Positions 1 through 9,139 of a DNA stretch of 64,000 nucleotides are shown here, one piece after another. The DNA comes from Turbatrix aceti (lineage: Eukaryota > Nematoda > Chromadorea > Rhabditida > Panagrolaimidae). The DNA is taken from positions 1,931,246 through 1,995,245 of the forward strand of contig OZ017770.1 in assembly GCA_963969345.1 (NCBI GenBank), in the 5' to 3' direction. Each line of letters opens with the position of its first letter. The stretch's first letter is position 1. A model generated the notes under the pieces. The model did no database searches. It saw nothing but the letters and a program-made list of their open reading frames with translations, and was not told where the DNA came from. Position numbers and translations under genes: made by a program.

Positions 1-760
1 GAGTCACGCACATAAAAAATAAAACTGATCAATTGGTCGCATAAATTCATCAGACAACCTATCGAACGCTCAACATTCAATCAATGGTTTCTTTGCCGCA
101 GTGGAGGGAGAGAACGCAACAAGGAGAAAACAAAAAAACCGACGAGAACAAAACTTATCAAAAAAACGCGCGCACGAAATAAAACCAAAAAAAATAAAAT
201 ATTTTTTTTTCCCTTCCCACATTATAAAAACTCACAAAATTATATTTACACCTGAAAGAATGATTAGAAATTTATTTTCACCCACATTTTTTTCGGCACA
301 ATTCACATCATCACCCTGTGATGATAACACAGCATGATGAGCAAATGCCTAAGAATATACTAGCGGGAATACAGGGAATCACGAATACACCAGTCCAAAA
401 AAAATGACGAGTCACGCACATAAAAAATAAAACTGATCAATTGGTCGCATAAATTCATCAGACAACCTATCGAACGCTCAACATTCAATCAATGGTTTCT
501 TTGCCGCAGTGGAGGGAGAGAACGCAACAAGGAGAAAACAAAAAAACCGACGAGAACAAAACTTATCAAAAAAACGCGCGCACGAAATAAAACCAAAAAA
601 AATAAAATATGTTTTTTTCCCTTCCCACATTATAAAAACTCACAAAATTATATTTACACCTGAAAGAATGATTAGAAATTTATTTTCACCCACATTTTTT
701 TCGGCACAATTCACATCATCACCCTGTGATGATAACACAGCATGATGAGCAAATGCCTAA
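1..760. repeat. Tandem duplication, unit about 408 bp
   Basis: Positions 1-352 recur at 409-760 at a constant offset of 408 bp with no indels; I see one substitution (within the T-run near 211, matched by a G near 611). The 56 bp between the copies (353-408) would complete the unit. The repeat begins exactly at the left edge, so the array may continue to the left. Each unit carries the same 78-codon open frame, but its lysine-rich, low-complexity translation and the lack of any family signal argue against a gene. The copies are young or under homogenisation; an assembly artefact at a contig end is also possible. Confidence 0.85.
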
Positions 761-1378
761 ACGTATTACGTAAGCACTGTCATAATTACTGAACACACGC
801 ATGGATAACGGTCATCAAAAAAATCTACGAGTGTGCGATTTAAAAAAAGGAGATCGATGCGCGCATTCGATTACGCAAAAATCGAACTCGCCAAGACAAG
901 AAAACAGAATGCAACAAAGCGTCATGAACGTGATCAATGCAGGCAAACTATGCCGATGCGATGTGCGTTCAGTCCTTTGCAAACTTGCAGCGCAGTTTTC
1001 TTTTTACACACATAGCCTTTTCTCCCTTGCATAATTTCCTTTCTCGATGTGCGTATTACGCTTGCAATCATACGTGGGGCCAGGGCATTTCACACATGTC
1101 GCAACTTTTAAGGTCCTACTGGCTGCCCATCCAAATGCCATAAATGCGAACAAGTAGTTTTATCAAGATTTATGGGGTACCCGATCTTTGTTAGTACACA
1201 ATTCCACAGGAGTTTGAACGAAAGGCGATTTCTTTTTATGGACATCTGTACTTTGTTTTCATCGGACATTAAATCATGCGTCTGCGGAACACGATGTCTA
1301 GCACTAAAAGAGTTTTACCCATGATCTACCCTTGAGTTCAAAAATTCAACAAGCTTGTACACATAGTAACAATGAGAA
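761..1378. other. Intergenic, nothing recognised
   Basis: This stretch lies between the left-edge repeat and the 3' end of the actin-related gene. It holds only short, mutually overlapping frames of 60-77 codons with no recognisable motif and no consistent exon-intron pattern. I see no RNA gene or repeat. Confidence 0.5.
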
Positions 1379-2690
1379 TCAGAAATAAAAGAGCGAAGAG
1401 TCACTGGAAGCAATGTTGTCGTCGAAGTAATCGAACATGGTAGTGAACTTGTCTTGCATGCTGACAAAACCCGCGACAAGGGCACCGCCTCGCCAAGCAT
1501 CCCAATAGGGTCGCCACGTGATGGTGGGGATGTGGCTGGGGTCGACGCGCGGGTTGTGCTGAATGTTACTACGGACAATATGGTCAATCAGGTCCTCGTA
1601 AAGCTTTTCTCTGAATAGGCGATGTCGCAGAAGACCTCCAGTCGGGTAGATAAAGTTTATGCCGGTCTGAAGATCGAAAAATAATAAAACCAGCCTACTC
1701 GAAGCAAAAAACGTACCGCAACATCGACAGACGGAATCTTCGCCGCCATGATATCGAAAGCGCCCTGCAAACCCGACCATCGCTTACAATGACGCAGCTC
1801 AGGGCAAAGATCGTAATCCGTCTGGGAAGGGTCGAAAAGGCCTTCCGTGCAATCCAAAAAGGTTTCATCTTCGTTGAGGTAGTGACTCGCGTTAAAGCAA
1901 GACGGAAGTTTCTTGAGCTTGCCGAAGCGACGCAGAATGTACTCGCTACCGATAGGCACCTTGACCACTGAGTTGCGCACCAGAAAATTGTTGTCCACGA
2001 GAGAAAAGGTCGTCGACTTGTAACCGAAATCCATAACAATGCCACTGGATAGAGCTTTACGCACCCTGAAATATAAAAAAATTACCTGTATTCTGTCAAG
2101 AGCGTAACCTACAGCGACAAAGGTGCATCCGGCATCACCAAAAGCTTCGTACGACCAAGTTTTTCAAAGAAAATTTCGGCAAGCTTGAGTCGTTCCTTCT
2201 TGTCGAATTCCGCACCTTCGATGTACAGGATGGGATCGTCCTTATCACAATGCAAATCATCGAGCGCGTATTCCATGTGCTTTTCGAAGTCATCCCACGA
2301 CACCACTGAAACAACTTCCTGAATCTTACTCACATTCACAACTAATCACCAACCTTTTCCAGCTGAGAAATAAGGCTTAGTGTCGTCGACATCGTACGGA
2401 ATCGCCGTTCTGAACTTGTCCTTGTCAACGGAAAACTCATGCTAAAAGGAGCATTCATAAAAACTTCTCCTCTGCTTCAAGAACTCACGCTAGGCATTTC
2501 GTACAGCCCACCATAACCGATTCGAAGAGTCGTAGAAGTAGGCTGAACAACCACCGCTGAGATATCGTCTGAAAACAAGGATTACAGTTTGAATTTTAAA
2601 AAATGAACACAAACCGCTGAAATCTTCAGGTGTCCAATGCGACTTCTTCTCGGAAACCACGGTTGTCGCCTGCTTTCTCTTTGCCGCCAT
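1379..2690 (-). CDS. Actin-related protein, divergent ARP4/ACTL6 (BAF53)-like
   Basis: Six exons (2690-2615, 2568-2489, 2441-2354, 2305-2113, 2065-1717, 1666-1379) join to 357 aa with introns of 46-50 nt. The order of landmarks follows ACTL6/ARP4: an FRTAIP segment like FPTAIG, SWDDFE like the conserved W-D-x-F, ALSSGIVMDFG like the phosphate-2 region, EGLFDPS exactly as in ACTL6, and a C-terminal WDAWRGGALVAGF like SSWIGGSILASL. ARP4 proteins are nuclear subunits of SWI/SNF, INO80 and NuA4 chromatin complexes. It is shorter than ACTL6 (about 430 aa), and the phosphate-1 loop, D-I-G-S in ACTL6, reads Q-P-T-S, so nucleotide binding is probably lost. Apparent in-frame stops near 2347 and 2111 fall inside introns of 48 and 47 nt. 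Assignment to ARP4 rather than another ARP is an inference. Confidence 0.8.
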
Positions 2691-3360
2691 CGCCAGCGAT
2701 CAGCCAAGAGAGATAACGATGCGAAAAATACCAAGGGAAGACACAAGCAGCAGGCTGATCTCGCCAAAGGCTGTTCTCCAAAAGGAGCAATCGCTGAAAG
2801 GAAGGAATGCCGGCTTACTAAGACAGCGATGGAATTCATTTTCGTTTTGATGACCCCCAATGCGCACGCGCTCTCCTCTATTGCAACTTGCCCCTTTTTT
2901 TGGTCAAAGCAAGTTTATGGATGATTTGTTTTTTTTTGTGATCGATAATTTTTCTACGTATTTTTGCTGATTTCAACTAGTCGGATGAATTTTGAAGTGA
3001 AAATTAAAAAAATTTAGCGTCTTCAAGAAATAAGTGTTCAATTACGTTTGATTGACAGTTTACGTTTCTGGTTTAAAAAAATTTGTTTTAAAACCTTTTT
3101 TAACAATTTTTTGATCGCAAAAGTGTCGCATAGAGAAAAATTATCGAATTCAAGTTTGGGAACTGATGGCGCAAAATACACCTGCCTCAGCATTTTTTTT
3201 CAAAAAAGCGTATAAGGTTACTGTGTAATAACAAATAAAGCCCCATTTCTCACATCAGAATTTTTTTCCAATAGCCTTGACAATAAAACGCATTGGGCAT
3301 CCAAATACTTTTTTGAACAACTTGTTAGTCTTTAATTATTAGTGCATTTAACAATTAACA
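2691..3360. other. Intergenic, AT-rich
   Basis: This lies between the start of the actin-related gene and the stop codon of the first cation transporter, both on the minus strand. It should contain the promoter of the former and the 3' end of the latter. It has many A/T homopolymers and no coding signal that I can support. Confidence 0.5.
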
Positions 3361-4594
3361 TCATGCACACGTATCGCCATCACAAATGTAATCGACGTGT
3401 ACAAAAACGCGTTCAACAAATTCCAGGGTCCGTATTTTGAGTTCAAGCGTTTCCGCGATGTCATGTGTAACCTTTAGGGGGAGCTCTTTGTCCAGTACCA
3501 CGTGTAGCTCCACGAGTTCTTTTTCCCCGATATGATAAACCATGATATGGTCGAGACACTTGATACGGCTGTCATGCTTCATTGCAATTGTCAAAATGCG
3601 GCTCAAGTGTTCACGTTCAGCCCGGCGACCGGCAATTAACGGAATGTGGTCGAGTGCATTTGAAAACCAGGAAAATGCGATAAAGCTGCACACCAAAATG
3701 GCGCCAATCGGATCCGCGTACTTCCAGTAGTGGTCACCGATAAACGCTCCTCCGAACGCGACAATATTCGTAATCATGTCATTTCTCTGATCCAGACCGA
3801 GTGTTTTGCTGCTTGGTGTTCCCTGTCGGAAGCAAATAATCATGAGGAAAATCTTGATACTAATACCCGAGCCCATAATGATTATAGTGGGGAGGTTGGC
3901 TTCCGGGTCGACGGAATCTTCTAAGATGGATTCAACGGAAGTAATTATCATCATGATATTGGCGACTCCTTAAAAGTAAACGTTATCAATTTTTGTAGAC
4001 TGCTGTCTGCATTTTTACCCATGACAAGACTGCTCATTATGACGGCTAAAAGTTCGAGCCTCTGACGACCTCGAGGGTAGTTAAACATGTTGGTGTTGTT
4101 GATTGCCCATAGGGCTGCGTAGATGATGATGCTCGATGTTATGTCCATCGCTGAGTCAACGACAGCACTGAAAAGCAAATAGATCACTTACAATAACACG
4201 TTAAAAAGCAAGTTATTACCTCAAAACCGAGTATGAGCCGCTGAGGATTGCTGCAGTCAAATTAGCAAACAATAGGATAAAGTTGATGATAAACGTGAGA
4301 GCAGCCAAAATTTTGTCTGTTCGAGAACGGTTTTCTTCGTCTTGCGCGCTGCCCTTGGCATAGGCTTCCCGGTTTTCTTCGAGAAGATTTTCGGTATCGT
4401 GTTTGTACCATTCAATCATTTGCTCTTGCTCCGCATAATACTAAAGAAATCCAGGTAAATGCCAAAAAAACAAAAACTAAGTTTACCTCTTCCAGAAGTT
4501 TTTTCTTCATCCGGTTAGAAAGCCGGGGGCCTTTGGATTTAGACTGTTTTTTCTGCGCCTTCAGCAGAGGTTCGTTTTCAGTAGTCTCCGTCAT
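3361..4594 (-). CDS. Cation diffusion facilitator, Mn-CDF type (copy 1)
   Basis: Four exons (4594-4487, 4440-4220, 4167-4019, 3968-3361) join to 361 aa. The family exports divalent cations in exchange for protons. The TM2 metal site reads VVDSAMD (DxxxD) and the TM5 site LDQRND (DxxxD), the pattern of manganese-type CDFs, whereas zinc transporters use HxxxD. The adjacent NYPRGRQRLE is the usual YPxGxxRxE segment, and the C-terminal cytoplasmic domain carries VELHVVLD. The N-terminus has an acidic-dileucine-like ENEPLL motif. I chose ATG 4594 over the in-frame ATG at 4648 because the neighbouring paralogue starts at the equivalent place. It lies 218 bp downstream of that paralogue on the same strand, so the pair is a tandem duplication. 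Metal specificity is inferred from the motifs only. Confidence 0.9.
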
Positions 4595-4812
4595 TGTAGA
4601 CAAAAAATTAATTGGATGGTCGTAATAATCTGATAAGTGAGCAACCACTGTCTAGCACAACTGTGAGTAAAAGTAGCACTATGATCAATAAATATGGAAA
4701 GCAAAAAGCTGTCTTTATCTTGTCATATTTTTAGGTGTTATCACATGATAATTTCAGAGAACGCACCGTGCCTGTTTTTATGATGTAGCATCAAAATCGG
4801 TCTCTATTTATT

Positions 4813-6161
4813 TCAGTGAGCACCTGCCCCATCGAGGCGATAATCAGCGTGTACGAAAATCATATCAACAAAATCGAGTGCTTGCAGGCGTTTTTGCAAG
4901 TCGGAAACGACAGTATGCGATTCGAGTAACGTGGTATCCTCGTGAAGAACCACGTGAAGTTCAACGGTTGCGTTTTCACCGTAATGATACATGGAAACGT
5001 AATCAATTTTGTGAACGGCTTTATGCTGTATTGCAATTCTCAGGATGCGACTTGTGTTTTGATGGCTGCCACGGTGGCCCACAATGTGCGGTATGTAACT
5101 AAGGGCATTGAAAAACCAAGAAATTGATATAAAGGAACTGAAACAAATTGATGACGTCATTTTTTGAAAACAGTTTTTAAAAAATACCTGACTAGAATTG
5201 CTCCAATTGGATCCGAATACTTCCAGTATCTATCACCGATAAAGGCTCCCCCGAGTGCAACGATACTCGTCAGGACGTCATTTCTCTGATCCAAAGCAAG
5301 AACTTTACTGTTTGGGCTATTTTGTCGATAACAAGCTATCATGAGAACCAACTTGACAACAATGCGGGAGCCGATGAGTATGATAGTCGGAAGATTGACA
5401 TCTACGTGAATCTATAAAACACATTTTTTGCATAATTTTTTTTATGGTCTCACATTATCCATCACGATGGCAAGAGAAGATTGAAGAACAACGCTGACAC
5501 TTGCCGTTGCCATAATCGCAGAGCAGATAAAAAGTGCCAAGAATTCCAAACGCTTGCGTCCTCGAGGATATTTAAACTTATCGGTATGCTGAATTGCGTA
5601 TATTGTACAGTAAATGACGACACCGGATGTGATATCCATTGCTGAGTCAACAAATGCGCTGCAAAACAATAGCAGGTGTATACAGGGATGAATCAGTGTA
5701 CTCTTCTCATTTACCTGAATACCGAGTAGGATCCACTTAACAGTGAAGCAGATAGATTCGACACGAGCATTAGCACATTTGTTATAAATACCACGATTGA
5801 GAGGATACGATCTCCATTCAGCCGCTCCTGCCCGACTTCACTGTTCTTTGAGCATTGCTCCGAGAGGGGGCTAATTGTCGTGTCTTGATCATCTTGTTCG
5901 TATAAGGCTTTTAACTCGTTTAAATTGTCGTAGTACTATAAATTAATTAAAAAAATTATTCTGCTTAATTTTTATGTTTTAATTTAGTAAACTGAACAAT
6001 AACGTAAACCGTAAACGTGATCTTACCTCTTTGAGTGCCCGCAGCCTTTTTTTACGTTCAAAATATCCGTAACTTCGAGTCAAAACAATCTGATCCTCGA
6101 GTGATGATTCCAATTTTTTGGGCAACAAAGGTTGCGTTTCCAAGTCAGTTTTCTCCGACAT
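4813..6161 (-). CDS. Cation diffusion facilitator, Mn-CDF type (copy 2)
   Basis: Five exons (6161-6027, 5935-5715, 5658-5454, 5411-5188, 5137-4813) join to 369 aa. It shares the architecture of copy 1: an acidic N-terminus with a QPLLPK motif, DxxxD on TM2 (FVDSAMD), KYPRGRKRLEF after it, DxxxD on TM5 (LDQRND), and a C-terminal domain with VELHVVLHED and VHADYR. Three intron positions match copy 1. Copy 2 has one additional intron (5137/5188), and its third intron is placed slightly further downstream. Divergence at most third positions and in the cytoplasmic linker shows the duplication is not recent. Both copies keep all the metal-site aspartates, so both look functional. Confidence 0.9.
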
Positions 6162-6375
6162 GACAGTATCGAATGTCCTCTTGCCCCCGTTTCTTACCTT
6201 ACAGGCCTGTTGCGTGCTCTTTTCACTTGCTGATAGTCACATAGGCCTTGCTAACGTGATGCTTTCCACCTTAACCGTGCACGTATCCACCCGTTGCCCA
6301 ACCAAGAAAATATTTATCAGTACTTTTATGTTGCACAAAGCACAAGAAAACAATGTTTACAGCTCTACAGTAAGG

Positions 6376-7127
6376 TCATAATTCGGACTTGACGAGGCGA
6401 TTTTTGTCCTGCAAAAAAAGCAATATAAAATGTTGCGAGATAAGTAAAAACTTGCCTTCGACATCATCGATCCATTGTCATCTTGAAGAGAATAGCTATT
6501 ACAAAGAGAGTGTGTGTAATCTTGTGAGCATAAATTTGTTTTGTAACAAATATCCAAAGTTGAGACATGTCCGTAATTTTCAAATAGACTTTCCTCGATG
6601 CTTAGCGTTAGGTTGCCATACAACCGTTCGTAGTAATTTTTCATGAACAAGTTACAAATTTGTTTAAACGGTCCAATTTTGGCACAATACTCGCCTTTAA
6701 TCTGACTTTCAATGTCGGCCTAAAAATGAAAATAAAAAAATAAAAAATTTCCAAATTGTTTGCAAAATTCAAAAATTTCAATTTTTACAAGCATGAACTA
6801 TTTTTTTTCACGTAAACACACCATTGACGTATCCTTGAATTTGTGAGTGATCATGTTTAGTACATGCTGACAAAGCGTACAGCTAAGAGCTAGCACTGGA
6901 GGTGATGTTTGTTGAATAGATGACGCGGACGCAAGACGAAAAGGGTTCTTCAAATCCGACATGTCTGGTAGCGCTAACAAATGACACGCATTTTACCTTA
7001 ATAATCACTCAAAACAACAATCAACTTTACCTGAATTTTTCAAAAATCCCGGGCGAAAGATTGAACGCCCAGTAGAGTTTACAGCCATCGGATTAAAGAC
7101 AATTAACAAAAGAACAACAAACTTCAT
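6376..7127 (-). CDS. Secreted saposin B-like protein
   Basis: Four exons (7127-7031, 6973-6822, 6719-6456, 6408-6376) join to 181 aa. The N-terminus is a clear signal peptide (MKFVVLLLIVFNPMAVNS). A saposin-type cysteine pattern follows: SCTLCQHVLNMI at about residues 63-74, then GEYC, FKQICNLF and later DICYKTNLC, giving paired cysteines around an amphipathic core. Saposin-like proteins bind or perturb lipid membranes; in nematodes many are gut or secreted effectors, but nothing here fixes the role. The last intron (6455-6409, 47 nt) has a GC-AG boundary with donor AG|GCAAGT. Reading through it instead gives a longer hydrophobic tail, so the short SKDKNRLVKSEL ending is preferred on intron length and consensus, not proven. 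Confidence 0.75.
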
Positions 7128-7536
7128 GCTTGGATTTGAATCTGATCACACGTATCGCTTGGAATTTTGTGCTTGCAGCGTTATCATTTTTTTGCTTGAG
7201 TATTGATTATGCATATACCTTTGCTGTCTTTGAAAAAATCATCAGCGATATTATTTTTTGCCCACTAAAACAGATTTAACCACGTCAAAATTAACACGTT
7301 TCGTGTTAAAAAAAGAACTACTTGAGTGGTTTTCTATTTCTGAACTCAGAATGCTAAACTACATAGTTTGGTGCTTCAAACGAGTATAAAAAAGTCAGTA
7401 TTTGAAATACACGTGTAAAGCGTCAACCGAGAATACACAAATTTTAATTTCAACGTGCATTTTGAAAAAATGTAAAAACTCTAAGTGTCAAACTTTCAGA
7501 GTGCTACTTGTAAAACTCCCAAGAACAAAGTGAAAT
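7128..7536. promoter_or_regulatory. Divergent intergenic region
   Basis: These 409 bp separate the divergently transcribed saposin-like gene (minus) and dynein light chain gene (plus) and presumably hold both promoters. The sequence is AT-rich. A tataaaa-like string occurs near 7385, about 150 bp upstream of the plus-strand start. No other element is recognisable. Confidence 0.35.
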
Positions 7537-8028
7537 ATGCAATGCAAATCACGCCCTCGTTACTCAAAGGCTGTCTTTGCGCAGTTAGCGAATAAGAAAC
7601 GCATTACATGGGCTACAATGTCTAGAACTAAATCCGGTGCTCTCTATCCCAAAGATACTGAAGTCGATGAAGCAGACGTCCTGCAGTCATCCGTGAACAA
7701 AGATGTCTCTCAAGAAGCCTGTGATTTAGCTTGGTTTGCTCTAACGGTAAATCCTCTATTGCTTCCTTTTTATACTGATGACATTTTTTTTCAGAAATTT
7801 GAAAGCGAAGGAGAGGTAGCCAAATTTCTCAAAAAGCACTTTGACACGTACTACGGAGTATCCTGGCAATGCGTGGTTGGCAAGGCGTTCGGATCATTTG
7901 TCTCCGTGGATTCTGAATCGTATATTCATCTTCAAATTGGTCGAACAGCGGTGCTGCTTTATAAAACTTACGCTGAAACAGAGTACGACAATGTAGCCAA
8001 GTATCTCAATGAACAATCCGTCAACTGA
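7537..8028 (+). CDS. Dynein light chain LC8-like, divergent
   Basis: Two exons (7537-7746, 7795-8028) with a 48-nt intron give 147 aa from ATG 7537, or 120 aa from the in-frame ATG at 7618; the sequence does not decide between them. The second exon follows the LC8 (DYNLL) fold: VAKFLKKHFDTYYG like the helix 2 segment, then SWQCVVGKAFGSFVS like the hallmark W-H-C-I-V-G-R-N-F-G-S-Y-V strand, then IHLQIGRTAVLLYKT like the last strand. LC8 proteins are dimerising hubs that bind short linear motifs in dynein intermediate chain and other partners. This one has long extensions at both ends compared with the usual 89 aa and changed core residues, so it is a diverged paralogue. A poly(A) signal-like aataaa lies at about 8091. 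Confidence 0.85.
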   Translation: MQCKSRPRYSKAVFAQLANKKRITWATMSRTKSGALYPKDTEVDEADVLQSSVNKDVSQEACDLAWFALTVNPLLLPFYTDDIFFQKFESEGEVAKFLKKHFDTYYGVSWQCVVGKAFGSFVSVDSESYIHLQIGRTAVLLYKTYAETEYDNVAKYLNEQSVN

Positions 8029-8075
8029 AATCTGCGCTTTACGAATGTACATAACAATTTGTTTTAGCTAGAACA

Positions 8076-8165
8076 GTAATTTAAACTCTTAAATAAAAAT
8101 TTTATGTGTAAAAACACGATAGCAATAACCGCTGTGAGGAATGTGGTCGAAAATACGGCAATGTA
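8076..8165 (-). pseudogene. Remnant of a Ly6 terminal exon
   Basis: On the minus strand this reads as a hydrophobic tail (AVFSTTFLTAVIAIVFLH) that aligns in frame with the GPI-anchor tail of the Ly6 gene at 8389-8515 ([17 protein letters not shown]). The DNA is clearly related, for example the gctgtgaggaa and cgaaaatacgg strings here against gttgtgaggat and cgaaaatgcg there. It has no acceptor and no upstream exons, so it is a dead fragment left by the local duplication, now serving as the dynein light chain 3' region. Confidence 0.7.
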
Positions 8166-8388
8166 CTTCCGGCAGTCATCCGTAAACAAAGACATTACCC
8201 AAGAAGCCTGCAGTTTCGCATGTTACGGTTGTCGGGTTTTATAAGAATTTCAGTTTCCTTTTTTTTAAATAGAGTTCAACAAAGTATCTCAAATAGTATT
8301 CCGTTAATTTAAATAGCATCTTGTGCATCCCCCCTCCGCTGTATATTTGCAAATGTTTTGTTTTATTTAGAACAATAATTTAAACTTT
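8165..8388 (+). pseudogene. Truncated dynein light chain copy
   Basis: Positions 8170-8220 match the end of exon 1 of the dynein light chain gene (cagtcatccgt, aacaaagac and caagaagcctg are shared), then the similarity breaks. It resumes at 8281 with aagtatctcaa and continues through the former 3' region (tttagaacaataatttaaac). Nearly all of the LC8-coding exon 2 is missing, so no product is possible. Together with the neighbouring Ly6 remnant it defines a duplicated block. Confidence 0.75.
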
Positions 8389-9139
8389 TCAATGAAAAAC
8401 ATTAAAATGTAACAATACGTTGATAATGACCGTTGTGAGGATTAACGCCGAAAATGCGCGAGCCGAGCTGGCGAGGGGAAGGCCATTGCATAGGTTTCCC
8501 GAGCATGAGCATACGCTGCAAAATTTTGACTTCATCAACCCAAAATGCATTTAATTAAAATACTTACAGCATTTTTGAATCGAACGGTTTGCCGCCCGCA
8601 AGTAGTTGTGAGAGATTATAGGTATGGCAGAAATTGTCGTTGCGAAAGGCCCGAGCAGGACCGGAGTGATTAAAACCCCAGAGGAATATTGACGAAAAGC
8701 AACCACGTATGTAGCCCCTGGCACCGATGCCTGCAAAAGGGAAAACAATGCTTTGTACAGTTGTGCATTTTTAATTGCCGACATCTGAAAAAAATGCATA
8801 CCTATTTGCAAGTGTTCTACGAGTGTCATGCAGTTGGATTGATCATCGCAATAAACGTAGGGCACTTCAGAGCCCCTTCGGCCGGGATCAGGGCAATTGT
8901 CCGTGAATGCTCGGGGTTCCATGTAAATGCGAGAGTATCCAGCAAATTGCCAGTTTGACCCGTAGTACCGAGACATGCAGGAATAGCATTTTAATGCTCC
9001 TGGAAAAGAGTGCATACCAGAAGTGGCAATTTTAAATTTTAAAGCACCAAGAAGAAAAAATAAACATACCACTCACAGATCCCCAAAAGGTGGACAGCAC
9101 AAGGATATGCAAGAGGACGGAAAAGTCGTCAACGCGCAT
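8389..9139 (-). CDS. GPI-anchored Ly6/uPAR-like protein
   Basis: Four exons (9139-9070, 8999-8802, 8730-8568, 8515-8389) join to 185 aa. It starts with a signal peptide ([17 protein letters not shown]), followed directly by LKCYSCMS, the typical first cysteines of a Ly6 three-finger domain. The segment GARGYIRGC is typical of the ecdysozoan Ly6 family, and the domain closes with [10 protein letters not shown], the diagnostic C-x-C-x-x-x-L-C-N. A hydrophobic tail ([17 protein letters not shown]) then ends the protein, as in GPI-anchored members. These proteins act at the cell surface, often as modulators of channels or receptors. The final exon lies in a block duplicated together with the dynein light chain 3' end. 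Exon 3 uses the acceptor at 8731; an earlier CAG near 8784 would leave an unrealistically short intron. Confidence 0.87.

Noticed and set aside
101..745. 78-codon frames in each left-edge repeat unit
   Set aside because: Identical only because the DNA is duplicated; the translations are lysine- and phenylalanine-rich low-complexity sequence without introns or motifs.
2105..2115. A frameshift or pseudogene mark in the actin-related gene (TAG near 2111)
   Set aside because: A 47-nt intron (2112-2066) with donor GTAGGT removes it and restores alignment with ACTL6.
2342..2353. A 12-nt intron or in-frame stop in the actin-related gene
   Set aside because: A 48-nt intron (2353-2306) with the same donor and a later TTTCAG acceptor keeps the frame and removes the stop, matching the size of all neighbouring introns.
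8784..8801. A 17-nt intron in the Ly6 gene
   Set aside because: Too short to splice; the later acceptor at 8731 gives a 71-nt intron and restores the Ly6 core GARGYIRGC.
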